Source: G963665925 sp963665925
GTDB lineage: Bacteria; Bacillota; Clostridia; Peptostreptococcales; Acidaminobacteraceae
DNA: 64,000 nt
Direction of reading: 5' to 3'
Assembly (NCBI GenBank): GCA_963665925.1
Contig: OY762511.1
Coordinates: 1,302,001 to 1,366,000 of the forward strand
Shown here: positions 50,863-60,228 of the stretch, in pieces
Layout: the number at the start of each line of letters is the position of its first letter
Numbering within the stretch: the first letter of the stretch is position 1
Notes under the pieces: model-generated
Seen by the model: only the letters and a program-made list of their open reading frames with translations
Databases searched by the model: none
Told to the model about the DNA's origin: nothing
Position numbers and translations under genes: made by a program

Positions 50863-51603
50863 GTGTATAGCTATAAGATGACGATTCGATATGACGGTGC
50901 AAAGTACAAGGGTTGGCAGCGTCTTGGCGGCAATGAAAAAACCATACAGGGCAGACTTGAGACCGTACTGTCGAGAATTTTAGATAAGAAAACTGAAATC
51001 ACAGGGGCCAGCCGTACCGATGCTGGTGTCCATGCGAGAGGTCAGGTGGCCGTATTCGAAAGCACGGATGCAGTGGATTGCCTGGTGGTCTTAAAGGAAC
51101 TGAATCGGTATCTGCCGGAGGACATGGTGGTGGACGATCTTTCTGAGTGCAGTGATCGCTTTCATCCACGATACAATTCAAGTGGGAAAATCTACACATA
51201 TCAAATCTGGAACGGTCAGAAGGCGGACCCCTTTGAACGCGGGTACTTTACCCTTGTAGAAGACAACCTGGATATCAATCGCATGCAGGCGGGCGCAGCC
51301 CATTTTTTAGGCGCTCATGATTTTACGACCTTCACCACAGCCAAGGCGAAAAAGAAGTCCATGGTGCGTGAAATTCAAGGGATTGAAATCCGAAGAGAGG
51401 GCAGCAAGGTATTTGTCCAAATACAGGGAGATGGATTTTTGCATAATCAGGTGCGGCGCATGGTGGGGGTTCTGATTGATATTGGAACGGGAGCCAGAAG
51501 GCCGGAGGAAGTTCCGAAGTTGATTGCAGCCAAAGACCGAAAAAAATGCGGCGTCACAGCGCCGCCGCAAGGCCTTTTCCTTGAACGTGTCCTCTTCAAC
51601 TAA
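50863..51603 (+). CDS. truA: tRNA pseudouridine synthase A
   Basis: A 246-residue enzyme that makes pseudouridine at positions 38-40 of tRNA anticodon arms. The catalytic Asp53 is in SRTDAGVHA; other conserved parts are GTRYDG-type IRYDGAKYKGWQ, RFHPRYNSSGKIYTYQIW, HDFTTFTTAKAKKK, and FLHNQVRRMVGVLIDIG. I take the start at GTG 50863, since AGGAGG lies six bases upstream; the in-frame codons upstream to 50791 do not look like protein of this family. It is a single gene, ending in a bidirectional terminator facing the MATE gene. Confidence 0.96.
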   Translation: MYSYKMTIRYDGAKYKGWQRLGGNEKTIQGRLETVLSRILDKKTEITGASRTDAGVHARGQVAVFESTDAVDCLVVLKELNRYLPEDMVVDDLSECSDRFHPRYNSSGKIYTYQIWNGQKADPFERGYFTLVEDNLDINRMQAGAAHFLGAHDFTTFTTAKAKKKSMVREIQGIEIRREGSKVFVQIQGDGFLHNQVRRMVGVLIDIGTGARRPEEVPKLIAAKDRKKCGVTAPPQGLFLERVLFN

Positions 51604-51623
51604 GCGGCTTCTATGAAACAAAA

Positions 51624-51674
51624 TAAGGACCAGATACGGCATACATGATTGTAATGCCGTATCTGGTCCCTTTT
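51624..51674. terminator. Bidirectional terminator between truA and the MATE gene
   Basis: Perfect 16-bp stem (51627-51642 with 51654-51669), an 11-base loop, and TTTT after it on the plus strand. Confidence 0.92.
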
Positions 51675-51714
51675 ATTTATGCTAAGAATCTGTTTAGACA
51701 TCAAATGGAATGTG

Positions 51715-53103
51715 TTAAACCGCTGTGGTCTTAACCTGAGCGTCAAGATGCTTGAGCTCGCGCATTTCGGATCTGAGCATGCCCAGGGTAATAAGTGTTG
51801 CCAGGAAATCTGACATTGGGAAGGAAACCCATATACCCCACAAACCGAGGAAACGCGGCATGATAAGCACCAGTGGTATCAGAATGAGGAACTGTCTTAA
51901 GAGCGACAGTATCATAGAAGGACGCGCTTTCCCAAAGGACTGGAAAATCGACGAACTGATAATTTGAACACTGATGACCGGAACCGCTAAAATGACCATT
52001 CTAAATACGGGAATTCCCATACTGATGACTTCTGTTTCCTTTGTAAAGATCCCTAGGAAGAATGGTGCGAAGCTTTGCGCAAGTACCCAGCCTACACAGG
52101 TGTAGATGGTGGTGTACTTGATGGAAATCTTGATGGCTTCAATTGCCCGGTCGTATTTACGTGCGCCGTAGTTGAAGCCGAGTATTGGCTGGAGTCCTTG
52201 AACGACACCGAATAGAGGCATGAAAATGAACATGAGCAGTCGGTTGATCATACCGAATATGGTGATGGCCACATCGCCGCCATAAAATCCTAGAGAGTTG
52301 TTCAGGACAATTGACAGAACACTGCCGCCGACTTGGCGCGCGAATGCGGGTGCCCCAACCGTGAAGATCTCATTCAAAAGTGTCCAGTTCGGCTTGAGGT
52401 GATGGGGTTTGATCTTAAGCTGACTCTTTCCGCTATAGATATAAATCATGATGAAGATGAAGGAGCAGAACTGCGAAATGATCGTCGCAATCGCAGCACC
52501 CCGTATGCCCATATCGAAGAGGAAGATGAACACAGGGTCAAGAATGATGTTGAGCCCGGTGCCGATAAGCATGGAAACCATGGCAACAAAGGCATTGCCT
52601 TCAGCACGAATCAGGTTGTTGGATGCAACCGCAAACATGAAGAACATGCTGCCGATGAAAATAACCTGCATGTATTCTTTGGCGTATGGCAAGAGGGTAT
52701 CTGACGCGCCGAAGATCCTAAGCAGGGGGTCAATGAAGTTCAGACCGATGAGTACGGTGACCAGAGCGATTGATATGATGGCAATGTAAGCGTTGCCGGC
52801 TGTGTTGTCGGCTTTTTCTACATCACCTGAGCCCAACGCTCTTGAAATGATAGATGCTGACCCGATACCAATCATTTGTGCAATGGCCATGATGAACATC
52901 TGTATTGGAAAGGCAATGGCAAGTCCGCCAATGGCCATGGCGCCTACGCCCTGTCCGATGAAGATGGTGTCAACGACGTTGTATAAGGCATTGACGATCA
53001 TACCGACCGTTGCAGGCAGGGACAGTTTGGTCAATGCTGTTGATATTTTTTCACTTCCAAGCAGGTAATTCCTGTCTTGTGTTTCCTGATTATTTCTTTC
53101 CAT
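51715..53103 (-). CDS. MATE family multidrug/sodium antiporter
   Basis: A 462-residue protein with twelve membrane helices and the MATE pattern. The N-half begins LSLPATVGMIVNALYNVVDTIFIG, then FPIQMFIMAIAQMIGIGSASIISRALG. The C-half repeats it with VGAPAFARQVGGSVLSIVLNN and LQPILGFNYGARKYDRA. It exports drugs or metabolites against an ion gradient. ATG 53103 follows GAGGAG and overlaps the marR stop by 14 bases, so the regulator and pump are co-translated. The paired MarR operator upstream of marR would control both. Confidence 0.94.
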   Translation of the reverse strand: MERNNQETQDRNYLLGSEKISTALTKLSLPATVGMIVNALYNVVDTIFIGQGVGAMAIGGLAIAFPIQMFIMAIAQMIGIGSASIISRALGSGDVEKADNTAGNAYIAIISIALVTVLIGLNFIDPLLRIFGASDTLLPYAKEYMQVIFIGSMFFMFAVASNNLIRAEGNAFVAMVSMLIGTGLNIILDPVFIFLFDMGIRGAAIATIISQFCSFIFIMIYIYSGKSQLKIKPHHLKPNWTLLNEIFTVGAPAFARQVGGSVLSIVLNNSLGFYGGDVAITIFGMINRLLMFIFMPLFGVVQGLQPILGFNYGARKYDRAIEAIKISIKYTTIYTCVGWVLAQSFAPFFLGIFTKETEVISMGIPVFRMVILAVPVISVQIISSSIFQSFGKARPSMILSLLRQFLILIPLVLIMPRFLGLWGIWVSFPMSDFLATLITLGMLRSEMRELKHLDAQVKTTAV

Positions 53104-53563
53104 GACAACACTCCTCATAACTTGGGCCCTGCGTGGTTCTATGGTGGGCTAGAACATTTTCGCTGACGCGTTCCAGATACTCAAGCAGCTGCTGCGCCTC
53201 TTCATCTTCAAAGCCCCTGAGCAGTACTTGGTTCCATTCCTTAAATATTTCATCGATTTCAGGCTGTATGCGTCTTCCCTTTTCTGTGATAAAGAGCAGG
53301 TAGGCGCGTTTGTCGTGTTCATCCGGCCGTCTTTCAACAAAGCCGTCTTCTACCAGTTTCTTTATTGAACGTGTAACCGTTGCTTTATCGACATTCATTC
53401 TTTTGCTGAGCTTTTCCTGAGAAATGCCATCCTGCTTGTATAGGGTGAACATGACATTGTGGTGACTGTGATGCAGTCCAAGTCTTGACATTTTATCCTT
53501 GAAAAACACACCAGCAAGTCTGTAGGCAATGGATATGTGTTTTCCGATCCGTCTTTCTTTCAT
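53090..53563 (-). CDS. MarR family transcriptional regulator
   Basis: A 157-residue winged-helix protein. The DNA-binding segment is ISQEKLSKRMNVDKATVTRSIKKLVEDGFVERRPDEHDKRAY, the textbook MarR wing. Helices at both ends form the dimer. AGGAGG precedes ATG 53563. It is the first gene of a two-gene operon with a MATE exporter. Directly upstream lie two copies of TAGTTG-N6-CAACTA, very probably its own operators. The likely role is repression of the pump until a toxic ligand binds. Confidence 0.94.
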   Translation of the reverse strand: MKERRIGKHISIAYRLAGVFFKDKMSRLGLHHSHHNVMFTLYKQDGISQEKLSKRMNVDKATVTRSIKKLVEDGFVERRPDEHDKRAYLLFITEKGRRIQPEIDEIFKEWNQVLLRGFEDEEAQQLLEYLERVSENVLAHHRTTQGPSYEECCHGKK

Positions 53564-53580
53564 GGTTTTACCTCCTAACA

Positions 53581-53629
53581 TAGTTGATACTGCAACTAAT
53601 ATACACCAAATTAGTTGTTAGTGCAACTA
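53581..53629 (-). promoter_or_regulatory. Paired MarR operator
   Basis: TAGTTG-N6-CAACTA occurs at 53581-53598 and 53612-53629, centres 31 bp apart (about three helical turns). It lies 18-66 bases upstream of the marR start. Together they form a larger palindrome. The region also must hold the marR promoter. Confidence 0.7.
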
Positions 53630-53647
53630 TGTTTACAAAAAGTTAAA

Positions 53648-53672
53648 AAACTGCCGGGGAATCCGGCAGTTT
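53648..53672 (-). terminator. Terminator of the beta-CASP gene
   Basis: AAACTGCCGG pairs with CCGGCAGTTT. On the minus strand the stem is followed by a run of six T. It lies just after the end of the beta-CASP gene. Confidence 0.85.
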
Positions 53673-53702
53673 CTAGTAAACGATTTGAACCTTATTTTCA
53701 GG

Positions 53703-55103
53703 CTATATTTCTATGATATCGCCAGCCTTTGGCGCTGTAACCTCATGTCCCAGCGTTTCGTGAATGGCTGCTGAAAGGGCTTGGGTGGCCGACGGTTCAC
53801 CGTGGTTGAGAAAGACCTTTTTGATGCCCTGTATGGATTTGAGCCAGCCAAGGAGCTGCGACTGGTCGGCATGGCCTGAAAAGCCTTCTATTCGGATGAT
53901 TCGTGCTGCGACCTTGATGGTCTCATCCATGATTTCAACAGGGTCTTCACCTTCCAGAATGCTTCTGCCAAGAGTGCCTTCCCCCTGGTAGCCAATAAAA
54001 ATCAGCGTCGTCGTATTGCGCCAGAGCTGGTGCTTGAGATGGTGGCGGATGCGGCCTGCATCGCACATGCCGCTGGCGGATATGATGACCTTTGGCTGAC
54101 CGTCCTTGTTGAGACGCATGGAGGTATCCATTTCCTTGACGATATGAAGATTCTTGAACTCGATGGGATTGCCACCTGAAGCAAAGGCATCTCGAATCGG
54201 CGTCTTAAAGAATTCGAAGTTCTTCTCAAAAATTGAAGTCGCATCTATGGCCAGAGGACTGTCGATGTAAAAAGGAATTTTGGCGAGCTGTGCACCTTGT
54301 GGACTCGTCTTCATGAAGTTTCGAATTTCAAAGAGGACCTCTTGGGTTCTGCCTACTGCAAATGCGGGAATGATGACCGTGCCGCCCCTGCGGGCCGTTT
54401 CAAGGATGGCGAGTGCAACCTGGGCACCACGCGTTTCGATGCTTCTGTGGAACCTGCCTCCGTAAGTGGATTCCATGAAGACATAATCCGCCTTTTGAAG
54501 GACTGCCGGATTTGGAAGCAGCTGATTCTTTCCTGTTCCAAGATCGCCTGAAAAAATCAGGTGCTTGGTCGATCCCTTTTCAGTGACGAAGAGCTCTACA
54601 CTGGCCGAACCCAGCAAGTGGCCGGCTTCCCGATAAATGAAACGGACCCCTTCGGCAGGCTGTATTTCAGTATCGTACACGACAGGATTCAGGTATTGAA
54701 GGGCAACGAGTGCGTCATCAACTGTAAAAAGCGGGTCAGTACGTTCAAGGCCTGCACGTTCGCGTTTCTTGTTTTCCCATGCGGCTTCGGCCTCGTTGAT
54801 TTTGCCGCTGTCCTTCAGCAGTATGTCTGCCAGGTCAGCCGTTGGGCGGGTGCAGTAGATCCGATTGCAGAAGCCCTTCTTAACAAGAAGCGGGAGTCTG
54901 CCTGAGTGATCGATATGGGCATGGGTCAGAATGGCAAAGTCGAGCTCTGCGGGATTATAGGAGAAATCCTCGGTATTGAGTGCGAGGATCGGAGCAGGGC
55001 CCTGAAAGAGGCCGCAGTCTATTATAAATTTACATGTTTCAGTTTCGATGAGAAAATTACTGCCTGTTACTTCACCTGTTGCGCCGAGAAAATGAATTTT
55101 CAT
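53703..55103 (-). CDS. Metallo-beta-lactamase fold ribonuclease-like protein (beta-CASP family)
   Basis: A 466-residue protein of the beta-CASP RNA-processing nucleases. The metal site is LTHAHIDHSGRLP (about 55-67), with GHLLGSASVEL and FSGDLG. The beta-CASP part has the motifs IPAFAVGRTQEVL and VIISASGMCDAGRIRHHL, and the late His motif is RIEGFSGHADQSQLL. It resembles bacterial YsgB/CPSF-like exonucleases rather than RNase J, which is longer. AAAGGAGG precedes ATG 55103. Likely role: RNA decay or maturation, inferred from family. Confidence 0.92.
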   Translation of the reverse strand: MKIHFLGATGEVTGSNFLIETETCKFIIDCGLFQGPAPILALNTEDFSYNPAELDFAILTHAHIDHSGRLPLLVKKGFCNRIYCTRPTADLADILLKDSGKINEAEAAWENKKRERAGLERTDPLFTVDDALVALQYLNPVVYDTEIQPAEGVRFIYREAGHLLGSASVELFVTEKGSTKHLIFSGDLGTGKNQLLPNPAVLQKADYVFMESTYGGRFHRSIETRGAQVALAILETARRGGTVIIPAFAVGRTQEVLFEIRNFMKTSPQGAQLAKIPFYIDSPLAIDATSIFEKNFEFFKTPIRDAFASGGNPIEFKNLHIVKEMDTSMRLNKDGQPKVIISASGMCDAGRIRHHLKHQLWRNTTTLIFIGYQGEGTLGRSILEGEDPVEIMDETIKVAARIIRIEGFSGHADQSQLLGWLKSIQGIKKVFLNHGEPSATQALSAAIHETLGHEVTAPKAGDIIEI

Positions 55104-55431
55104 AGGGCCTCCTTTAGAAATGCGTGTGTTGCTGGATTGTGTCTGTCTTATACATAGCTGAGCTATCATAGTTCTATTTTACCCGATACTGGAAGAATCC
55201 CATCATTATTTTGGGACTTTGAAATCAAATATTGCCGTCTTTTTACAATGGGTTACAATTCATTTACGAGATGTGGTTTAATGATATGGAATCACTCTTG
55301 TCGGGTATGAAAAAATAAACCCATTGCATACGGGAATTTGTTAACGATAATTAGCGTATGGAAAACGTTCATATGCTATAATTAGGAAGATAACGTAAAT
55401 TGCTGGAGAGCAGTCTGGGAGGGAAATGATT
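55104..55431. other. Intergenic region between divergent genes
   Basis: About 330 bases without a gene. A perfect TATAAT at 55377-55382 lies about 50 bases upstream of the nitroreductase start, with no good -35 box. AAGGAGG of the beta-CASP gene lies at the left end. Nothing else stands out. Confidence 0.5.
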
Positions 55432-56337
55432 ATGAAAATGCTTAAAGTCATGGAGAAGAGACGCTCCGTGAGAGAATACAAAGACAAAGCGATTACAAGC
55501 CAAGATTTGCAAGCGGTTATGGGTTTTTGCGATACATATCCAAAGCTGTCCGAAAGTGCTGAAGTTGAATTCGTGCTCCTTGAAGACGGTGCTGAAATTG
55601 CAGAGAAGCTTGAAGGTGCTGCTGGGTATTCAGGTGTCATGATCAAGGCGCCGCATTACTTGCTGGTGCTGGCATCAGGTTCTGAAGCGGCATACAAGTC
55701 AGCTGGATATGCTGGTGAGTATGTAATACTCAATGTGACTAAACATGATATAGGAACATGTTGGATTGATGGGACTCAAAAGAATGATGAAATCAAATCA
55801 CGCTTAAGTCTTGAGTCTGACAAAGCGGTTGTAGGGCTGATTGCTTTCGGATATGCCAAGCACGAGCCGAGACTATCCAATATTTATGACACAGATCCTG
55901 AAGGAAGTGCGTCAGCTCTGACAGATATGGGGTATCCTAATATAAATCCTTCATATTCGAAGGAACCTGTAAGCAACAGAATGTCTATCGATGAAATTTC
56001 GTACCTGAAGAAATGGGGCGCAGCTGTAGATTCTGATGAACTGCAAAAGCGTGGGTACGATCAAGTATTTTACTACATGAGAATGGCACCATCTTGGGGC
56101 AATCGCCAACCTTGGCGCTTTATCCTGGATGGGACCAAAATAGTTTTGGTTATGGAACGCGATGAGCGTGTTGGAAATCATTCAGAGGAAGTTGAAGCAG
56201 GCATCGCAATGCTTTACTTTGAAGTCGCAATGCATGATATTGGTCTGCCGGGAAGCTGGAATGCCGATGACTTCAATGGTTCAGATAAGTACGATTTGCC
56301 TGAAGGCCACTTCATTGGAGGATATTACACGTTCTAG
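55432..56337 (+). CDS. Nitroreductase family protein
   Basis: A 301-residue protein. The N-terminal part has the FMN-binding start MEKRRSVREYKDKAIT, then SGVMIKAPHYLLVLAS and GEYVILNVTKHDIGTCWIDG. The second half (about 180-295) repeats parts of the fold, including MRMAPSWGNRQPWRFIL, which resembles the APSWGNRQPWRF motif of the TM1586-like nitroreductases. It would reduce substrates with NAD(P)H and FMN; the physiological substrate is unknown. I take ATG 55432, eight bases behind GGGAGGG; ATG 55426 is only two bases from it. Confidence 0.9.
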   Translation: MKMLKVMEKRRSVREYKDKAITSQDLQAVMGFCDTYPKLSESAEVEFVLLEDGAEIAEKLEGAAGYSGVMIKAPHYLLVLASGSEAAYKSAGYAGEYVILNVTKHDIGTCWIDGTQKNDEIKSRLSLESDKAVVGLIAFGYAKHEPRLSNIYDTDPEGSASALTDMGYPNINPSYSKEPVSNRMSIDEISYLKKWGAAVDSDELQKRGYDQVFYYMRMAPSWGNRQPWRFILDGTKIVLVMERDERVGNHSEEVEAGIAMLYFEVAMHDIGLPGSWNADDFNGSDKYDLPEGHFIGGYYTF

Positions 56338-56376
56338 AGTGCATAGTGCCATTCATGTAGCCTGAGGAGTGTTGAT

Positions 56377-57864
56377 ATGAGACGAGACAAAATTTGGTAT
56401 GTTTTGGGTGTCTTATTGGTTGCTGGCTTCGTAATGATTCAGTTTTACCCTGCACAGGACTACGCTGCTGAAATTGAAAATCCGATTCAGACGAGTACAG
56501 AAGAAAACGCGACGGAGCCAATTGTCATTGAGTTTGAAGAAGACACGGAAAACGCAGACAGTGAACCTGCATCTGAAACTTCTGGTGAAGAAGAATCAGA
56601 TGTGACTCAAGAGGAGATGGAGGGCGCTCAGGACTCCGGTGTAACGCTGGAGGAAGAAAAACTGACCCTATCTGCCCAGGATTTTAACGAAGACGGTTTC
56701 GAGGTGGTCAGACGCTACGATGCCGCACTTCCAGAAGGCCTGATTCTTGAGTTGAAGTATGATGATTATTGGATCAACACGCATTATGTTGTGGTTCTCA
56801 GCGGATCGGTGAATATCCGTAAAGGTCCGTCGACAGAGTATGAAGTTATTAGACGCGGATATTATGGGCAAAAGTTCTCTTTATCAGAAACGGTTCGCGG
56901 GCAGTACTATAATCAGTCGGAGTCCAATGAGTGGCACAAGATTTTCTGGTGGGAAAACAACGAGATGGTAAGCGGGTATGTATTCGCGCCAATTGTTACA
57001 GCCAGAGAGTTCCGCTTTGACGAAATGTTCAAGAATGCATCTGATTTGAAGCTTGCAGTCGATGCAACGGATACAGGCTATATTTATAATGTTGGTGACT
57101 CCAATGGGCGTGCGCCACTCTATAAGGGTGCATACAGTGAAGACGAGTACGAGGTTCCAAGGTATCAGGGCGCACCAGCATATTATGCACCTGACTGGAA
57201 TTCTCACAATATGCGGTATATGCAAGACGGAATTCTATTCGCAATCCTTGAGGAAACAGATAAGTTCTTCAAGGTGAATGCTTATGATTTTGAAGGGGAA
57301 TATTATGTCCCTAAACGCTATGTTTCGAGACGCAATGCGCCTCAGACCTTAAATCAGGTGATTGTGGTCGATATTGCGAATCAAAATGAAGGTGTATTTG
57401 AATACCGTGACGGGAAATGGTATCTAGTATCCTATTCGTACGCAACGACAGGTGCGGATACGAAATACAAAGAGCCAACGATTCCTGGGAGCTACCAGAT
57501 TATCAACAAGCAGGACTATTTCAAATATCGTGATGACATTACGAAGGAGCTTGCCGGCTATGCGCCGTTCGCACTGCGATTCAACGGTGGGGCGTTCATC
57601 CATGGCGTGCCGGTCAATTACAAGAAAATCAAGCAGACTTTCGTAATTCAGGACGAGGTCCTCGATGAAGAAGGCAATGTCATTCAGGAAAAGATTACAG
57701 AAGAAAGAGTTGTCGATTTGGTGGATCCTGGGCACATAGAGTACATGGGCTCGCTGGGTACAATTCCTCTATCGCACAAGTGCGTTAGAAACATTACAAG
57801 TCACGCGGAATTCCTATATGACTGGGTTGTCCTTGGAGAAGTGTCTGTCGTGGTGATTGAATAA
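56377..57864 (+). CDS. L,D-transpeptidase (YkuD) with SH3-like domain
   Basis: A 495-residue envelope protein. N-terminal membrane anchor about 6-24; acidic low-complexity linker about 30-100; SH3-type wall-binding segment about 135-210 (SGSVNIRKGPSTEYEVIRRG). The YkuD catalytic domain lies in the last 160 residues, with GGAFIHGVPVN and the active-site Cys in SHKCVR (usually SHGCVR). It would cross-link or modify peptidoglycan outside the membrane. The ATG follows GAGGAG. The next gene, another SH3-containing envelope protein, starts 31 bases after its stop, so they are likely co-expressed. Confidence 0.92.
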   Translation: MRRDKIWYVLGVLLVAGFVMIQFYPAQDYAAEIENPIQTSTEENATEPIVIEFEEDTENADSEPASETSGEEESDVTQEEMEGAQDSGVTLEEEKLTLSAQDFNEDGFEVVRRYDAALPEGLILELKYDDYWINTHYVVVLSGSVNIRKGPSTEYEVIRRGYYGQKFSLSETVRGQYYNQSESNEWHKIFWWENNEMVSGYVFAPIVTAREFRFDEMFKNASDLKLAVDATDTGYIYNVGDSNGRAPLYKGAYSEDEYEVPRYQGAPAYYAPDWNSHNMRYMQDGILFAILEETDKFFKVNAYDFEGEYYVPKRYVSRRNAPQTLNQVIVVDIANQNEGVFEYRDGKWYLVSYSYATTGADTKYKEPTIPGSYQIINKQDYFKYRDDITKELAGYAPFALRFNGGAFIHGVPVNYKKIKQTFVIQDEVLDEEGNVIQEKITEERVVDLVDPGHIEYMGSLGTIPLSHKCVRNITSHAEFLYDWVVLGEVSVVVIE

Positions 57865-57895
57865 ACATGCGGTATATTTTACGATGGGGTGACCT

Positions 57896-59449
57896 ATGAA
57901 AAAGAAATATTTGCTCATCGGCGCCGTTCTCATTGCGGGAATGGCTGCCGGGGGCACATTTATGGCAAATCAGGCTGAGGTAAAGCGCGTAGAGGCGCTT
58001 GAAGCTGAGAAAGCTGCCAAGGCATTACAAATCAAGCTGGAAGAGGAAGAAGCGCACCTTGATGAAGTCAGGAGCGCTTTTGACACGTATCTTGCTGAAA
58101 TCGTACTGGAAAAGCTCGATGCGGTAAAGGTTCAGGAAACGGCGCGTATTCAGGCTGAGATCAATGCCAATACATATTATGTGAAGAAAAATGGCACGGG
58201 TGTGTATTCGGCCTCTGAGAACGGTGAAGAGCTGATGAGCCTTGAACGAGGACAGTCGGTTTATGTCTCTGATCGCATTCAGGACGAATCTGGACTGGAC
58301 AAATGGTATCAAATTCAATATAATTATGAAGATTTAGATTCAATCGGATGGGTGGAAGCAGAAAAGCTGACTCCCAGAAGACAGGATATGATTGCCAGGA
58401 CATATGAAAATGTGGACTACGAAGCGCAGACCAAGGTTGCGTCCTACGAAAGCAATCCTTATGTACCTGCAAAGGGTGTTTATGTGACCGGCCACAGCGC
58501 TGCGGGAAAAAAGCTCGATCAACTGATTGAACTCGCCAACCGGTCGGCAATCAATGCCTTTGTCATTGACGTCAAAGACGACAACGGCAACATGCTCTTC
58601 TATTCCGAAGCAGCGGCGCAGTACAGCCCGTCTGCAAATGACCATGTCTATATCAAGGATATGGAAGCCTTTATGGCAAAACTGAAGGAAAACAATATTT
58701 ATACAATTGCGCGGATTGTTACATTCAAGTCACCACGTTATGCCAAGGACAATCCGGACAGAGCCATACTCAGACGGTCTACCGGTGAGGTATATCAGAG
58801 CAAGGACGGCGTACGCTGGGCTTCCCCATATGACAGGGAGCTTTGGAAGTACGATGTCGGTGTGGCGCTGGAAGCTGCAGAGTATGGGTTCAATGAGATT
58901 CAATTTGACTATGTGCGTTTCCCTGCTTCTGGCGGTGGAAAACTAGACAGCAGTCTGGATTACAGAAACAGTCAGAATGAGTCAAAACCTCAAGCGATTC
59001 AAAACTTCCTCAAGTACGCTTATGAAGAGATTTCGAGCAAGGAAGTCTATGTTTCGGCAGATGTGTTCGGCTGGGTTGCTTCCGCACAAAATGATGTTGG
59101 GATCGGCCAGCACTGGGAAGCCCTTACGAATGTCGTCGACATTATGTGTCCGATGATGTATCCTAGCCACTACGGCCCTGGAAACTACGGACTCAGTGTT
59201 CCGGACGCCTTTCCTTATGAAACCATAGACCGAGGCATACAGGACGCGCTTGAAAGAGACGCCCATGTTGATACGCCAGCAAATCTCAGACCTTGGATTC
59301 AGGATTTCACGGCTCCATGGGTCAAGGGCTACATCAAGTATGGTCCTGCTCAAATCGAAGCGCAGATCAAAGCGCTTGAAGACAACGGCATTAACGAATA
59401 TCTGCTCTGGAATGCAGGAAACTACTACACAGAGGGCGGTATTCGATAA
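57896..59449 (+). CDS. Glycoside-hydrolase-like (DUF4015) envelope protein with SH3-like domain
   Basis: A 517-residue exported protein. Signal or anchor helix about 4-25; coiled coil about 26-85; SH3-like segment about 92-160. The DUF4015 putative glycoside-hydrolase barrel covers about 185-510: KGVYVTGHSAAGKKLDQLIEL, FVIDVKDDNGNMLFYS, IARIVTFKSPRYAKDNPDRAI, and the likely acidic site in FNEIQFDYVRFPASG, then VSADVFGWV and DIMCPMMYPSHY. It may cleave a wall or capsule polysaccharide; the activity is not proven for the family. It lies 31 bases after the YkuD gene. Confidence 0.92.
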   Translation: MKKKYLLIGAVLIAGMAAGGTFMANQAEVKRVEALEAEKAAKALQIKLEEEEAHLDEVRSAFDTYLAEIVLEKLDAVKVQETARIQAEINANTYYVKKNGTGVYSASENGEELMSLERGQSVYVSDRIQDESGLDKWYQIQYNYEDLDSIGWVEAEKLTPRRQDMIARTYENVDYEAQTKVASYESNPYVPAKGVYVTGHSAAGKKLDQLIELANRSAINAFVIDVKDDNGNMLFYSEAAAQYSPSANDHVYIKDMEAFMAKLKENNIYTIARIVTFKSPRYAKDNPDRAILRRSTGEVYQSKDGVRWASPYDRELWKYDVGVALEAAEYGFNEIQFDYVRFPASGGGKLDSSLDYRNSQNESKPQAIQNFLKYAYEEISSKEVYVSADVFGWVASAQNDVGIGQHWEALTNVVDIMCPMMYPSHYGPGNYGLSVPDAFPYETIDRGIQDALERDAHVDTPANLRPWIQDFTAPWVKGYIKYGPAQIEAQIKALEDNGINEYLLWNAGNYYTEGGIR

Positions 59450-59470
59450 TAGATAATATATCCTTTAAAC

Positions 59471-59536
59471 TTAGTCCTGTGAGACTGAAAAGGGTGGAGC
59501 AAAGTGGCTCCATCCTCAGAAGAGAAGCTGAGGAGG
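59471..59536 (+). promoter_or_regulatory. PyrR-binding-like leader of pyrE with SD-sequestering hairpin
   Basis: AGTCCTGTGAGACT at 59473-59486 matches the PyrR RNA site pattern (a small stem closing a CC-x-G-x-GAG loop). It is followed by GGTGGAGC/GCTCCATC, then CCTCAG (59514-59519) pairing CTGAGG (59528-59533), which covers part of the pyrE ribosome site AGGAGG (59531-59536). There is no T run, so control would be at translation. Confidence 0.5.
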
Positions 59537-59544
59537 CAAATTTC

Positions 59545-60174
59545 ATGTTAAACCAAAAGATTGCAGGTATGCTACTGGACATCAAGGCTGTAAGTATTGT
59601 GGATGAGGACAACCTATTTACTTGGGTTTCTGGAATCAAGTCACCAATCTACTGTGACAACAGACTGACAATCAGTTATCCAGAAGTACGTTCTACGATT
59701 GCAGACGGTTTTGCCGATCTGATCAAAAAAGAGTATCCAGATGTGGATATCATAGCTGGAACAGCAACTGCAGGAATTCCCCATGCTGCATGGGTGGCTG
59801 ACAGACTTGGTAAGTCCATGGTCTATGTCAGAAGTGCATCAAAGGGACACGGACAAGGCAAGCAGATCGAGGGTGTCGTAAAACCAGGCGACAAGGTTGT
59901 GCTGATTGAAGACCTTATTTCAACAGGCGGAAGCTCGCTTAAAGCAGTCGATGCACTCGTTGAGGCAGGCGCTGAAGTCATTACGGTTCTGGGTATCTTC
60001 AACTACAACTTTACCAAGATGGAAAAGCGTTTTGCTGAAGCTGGCGTTACATTCGATACGCTGACAGACTACAAGACCCTGCTGCCAATCGCCATTGAAA
60101 GAGGCTATGTCCCTGCAGAAGGCAAAGAGACCCTGCTTAAATGGTGCGAGGATCCAGAGATTTTCACAAAATAG
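59545..60174 (+). CDS. pyrE: Orotate phosphoribosyltransferase
   Basis: A 209-residue enzyme that joins orotate to PRPP to give OMP, the fifth step of UMP synthesis. Conserved parts are TWVSGIKSPIYCDNRLTISYPEVR, IIAGTATAGIPHAAWVAD, MVYVRSASKGHGQGKQIEG (the catalytic loop), and the PRPP motif VVLIEDLISTGGSSL. ATG 59545 lies eight bases behind AGGAGG; an in-frame start at 59479 would run through the leader structure and is unlikely. No other pyr gene is nearby. The leader resembles a PyrR target, suggesting pyrimidine repression. Confidence 0.97.
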   Translation: MLNQKIAGMLLDIKAVSIVDEDNLFTWVSGIKSPIYCDNRLTISYPEVRSTIADGFADLIKKEYPDVDIIAGTATAGIPHAAWVADRLGKSMVYVRSASKGHGQGKQIEGVVKPGDKVVLIEDLISTGGSSLKAVDALVEAGAEVITVLGIFNYNFTKMEKRFAEAGVTFDTLTDYKTLLPIAIERGYVPAEGKETLLKWCEDPEIFTK

Positions 60175-60228
60175 AAAGTGTCGGGATTTACGCGAATAGT
60201 TTGAAAATAAAAACTTTGTCCTGGGTTG

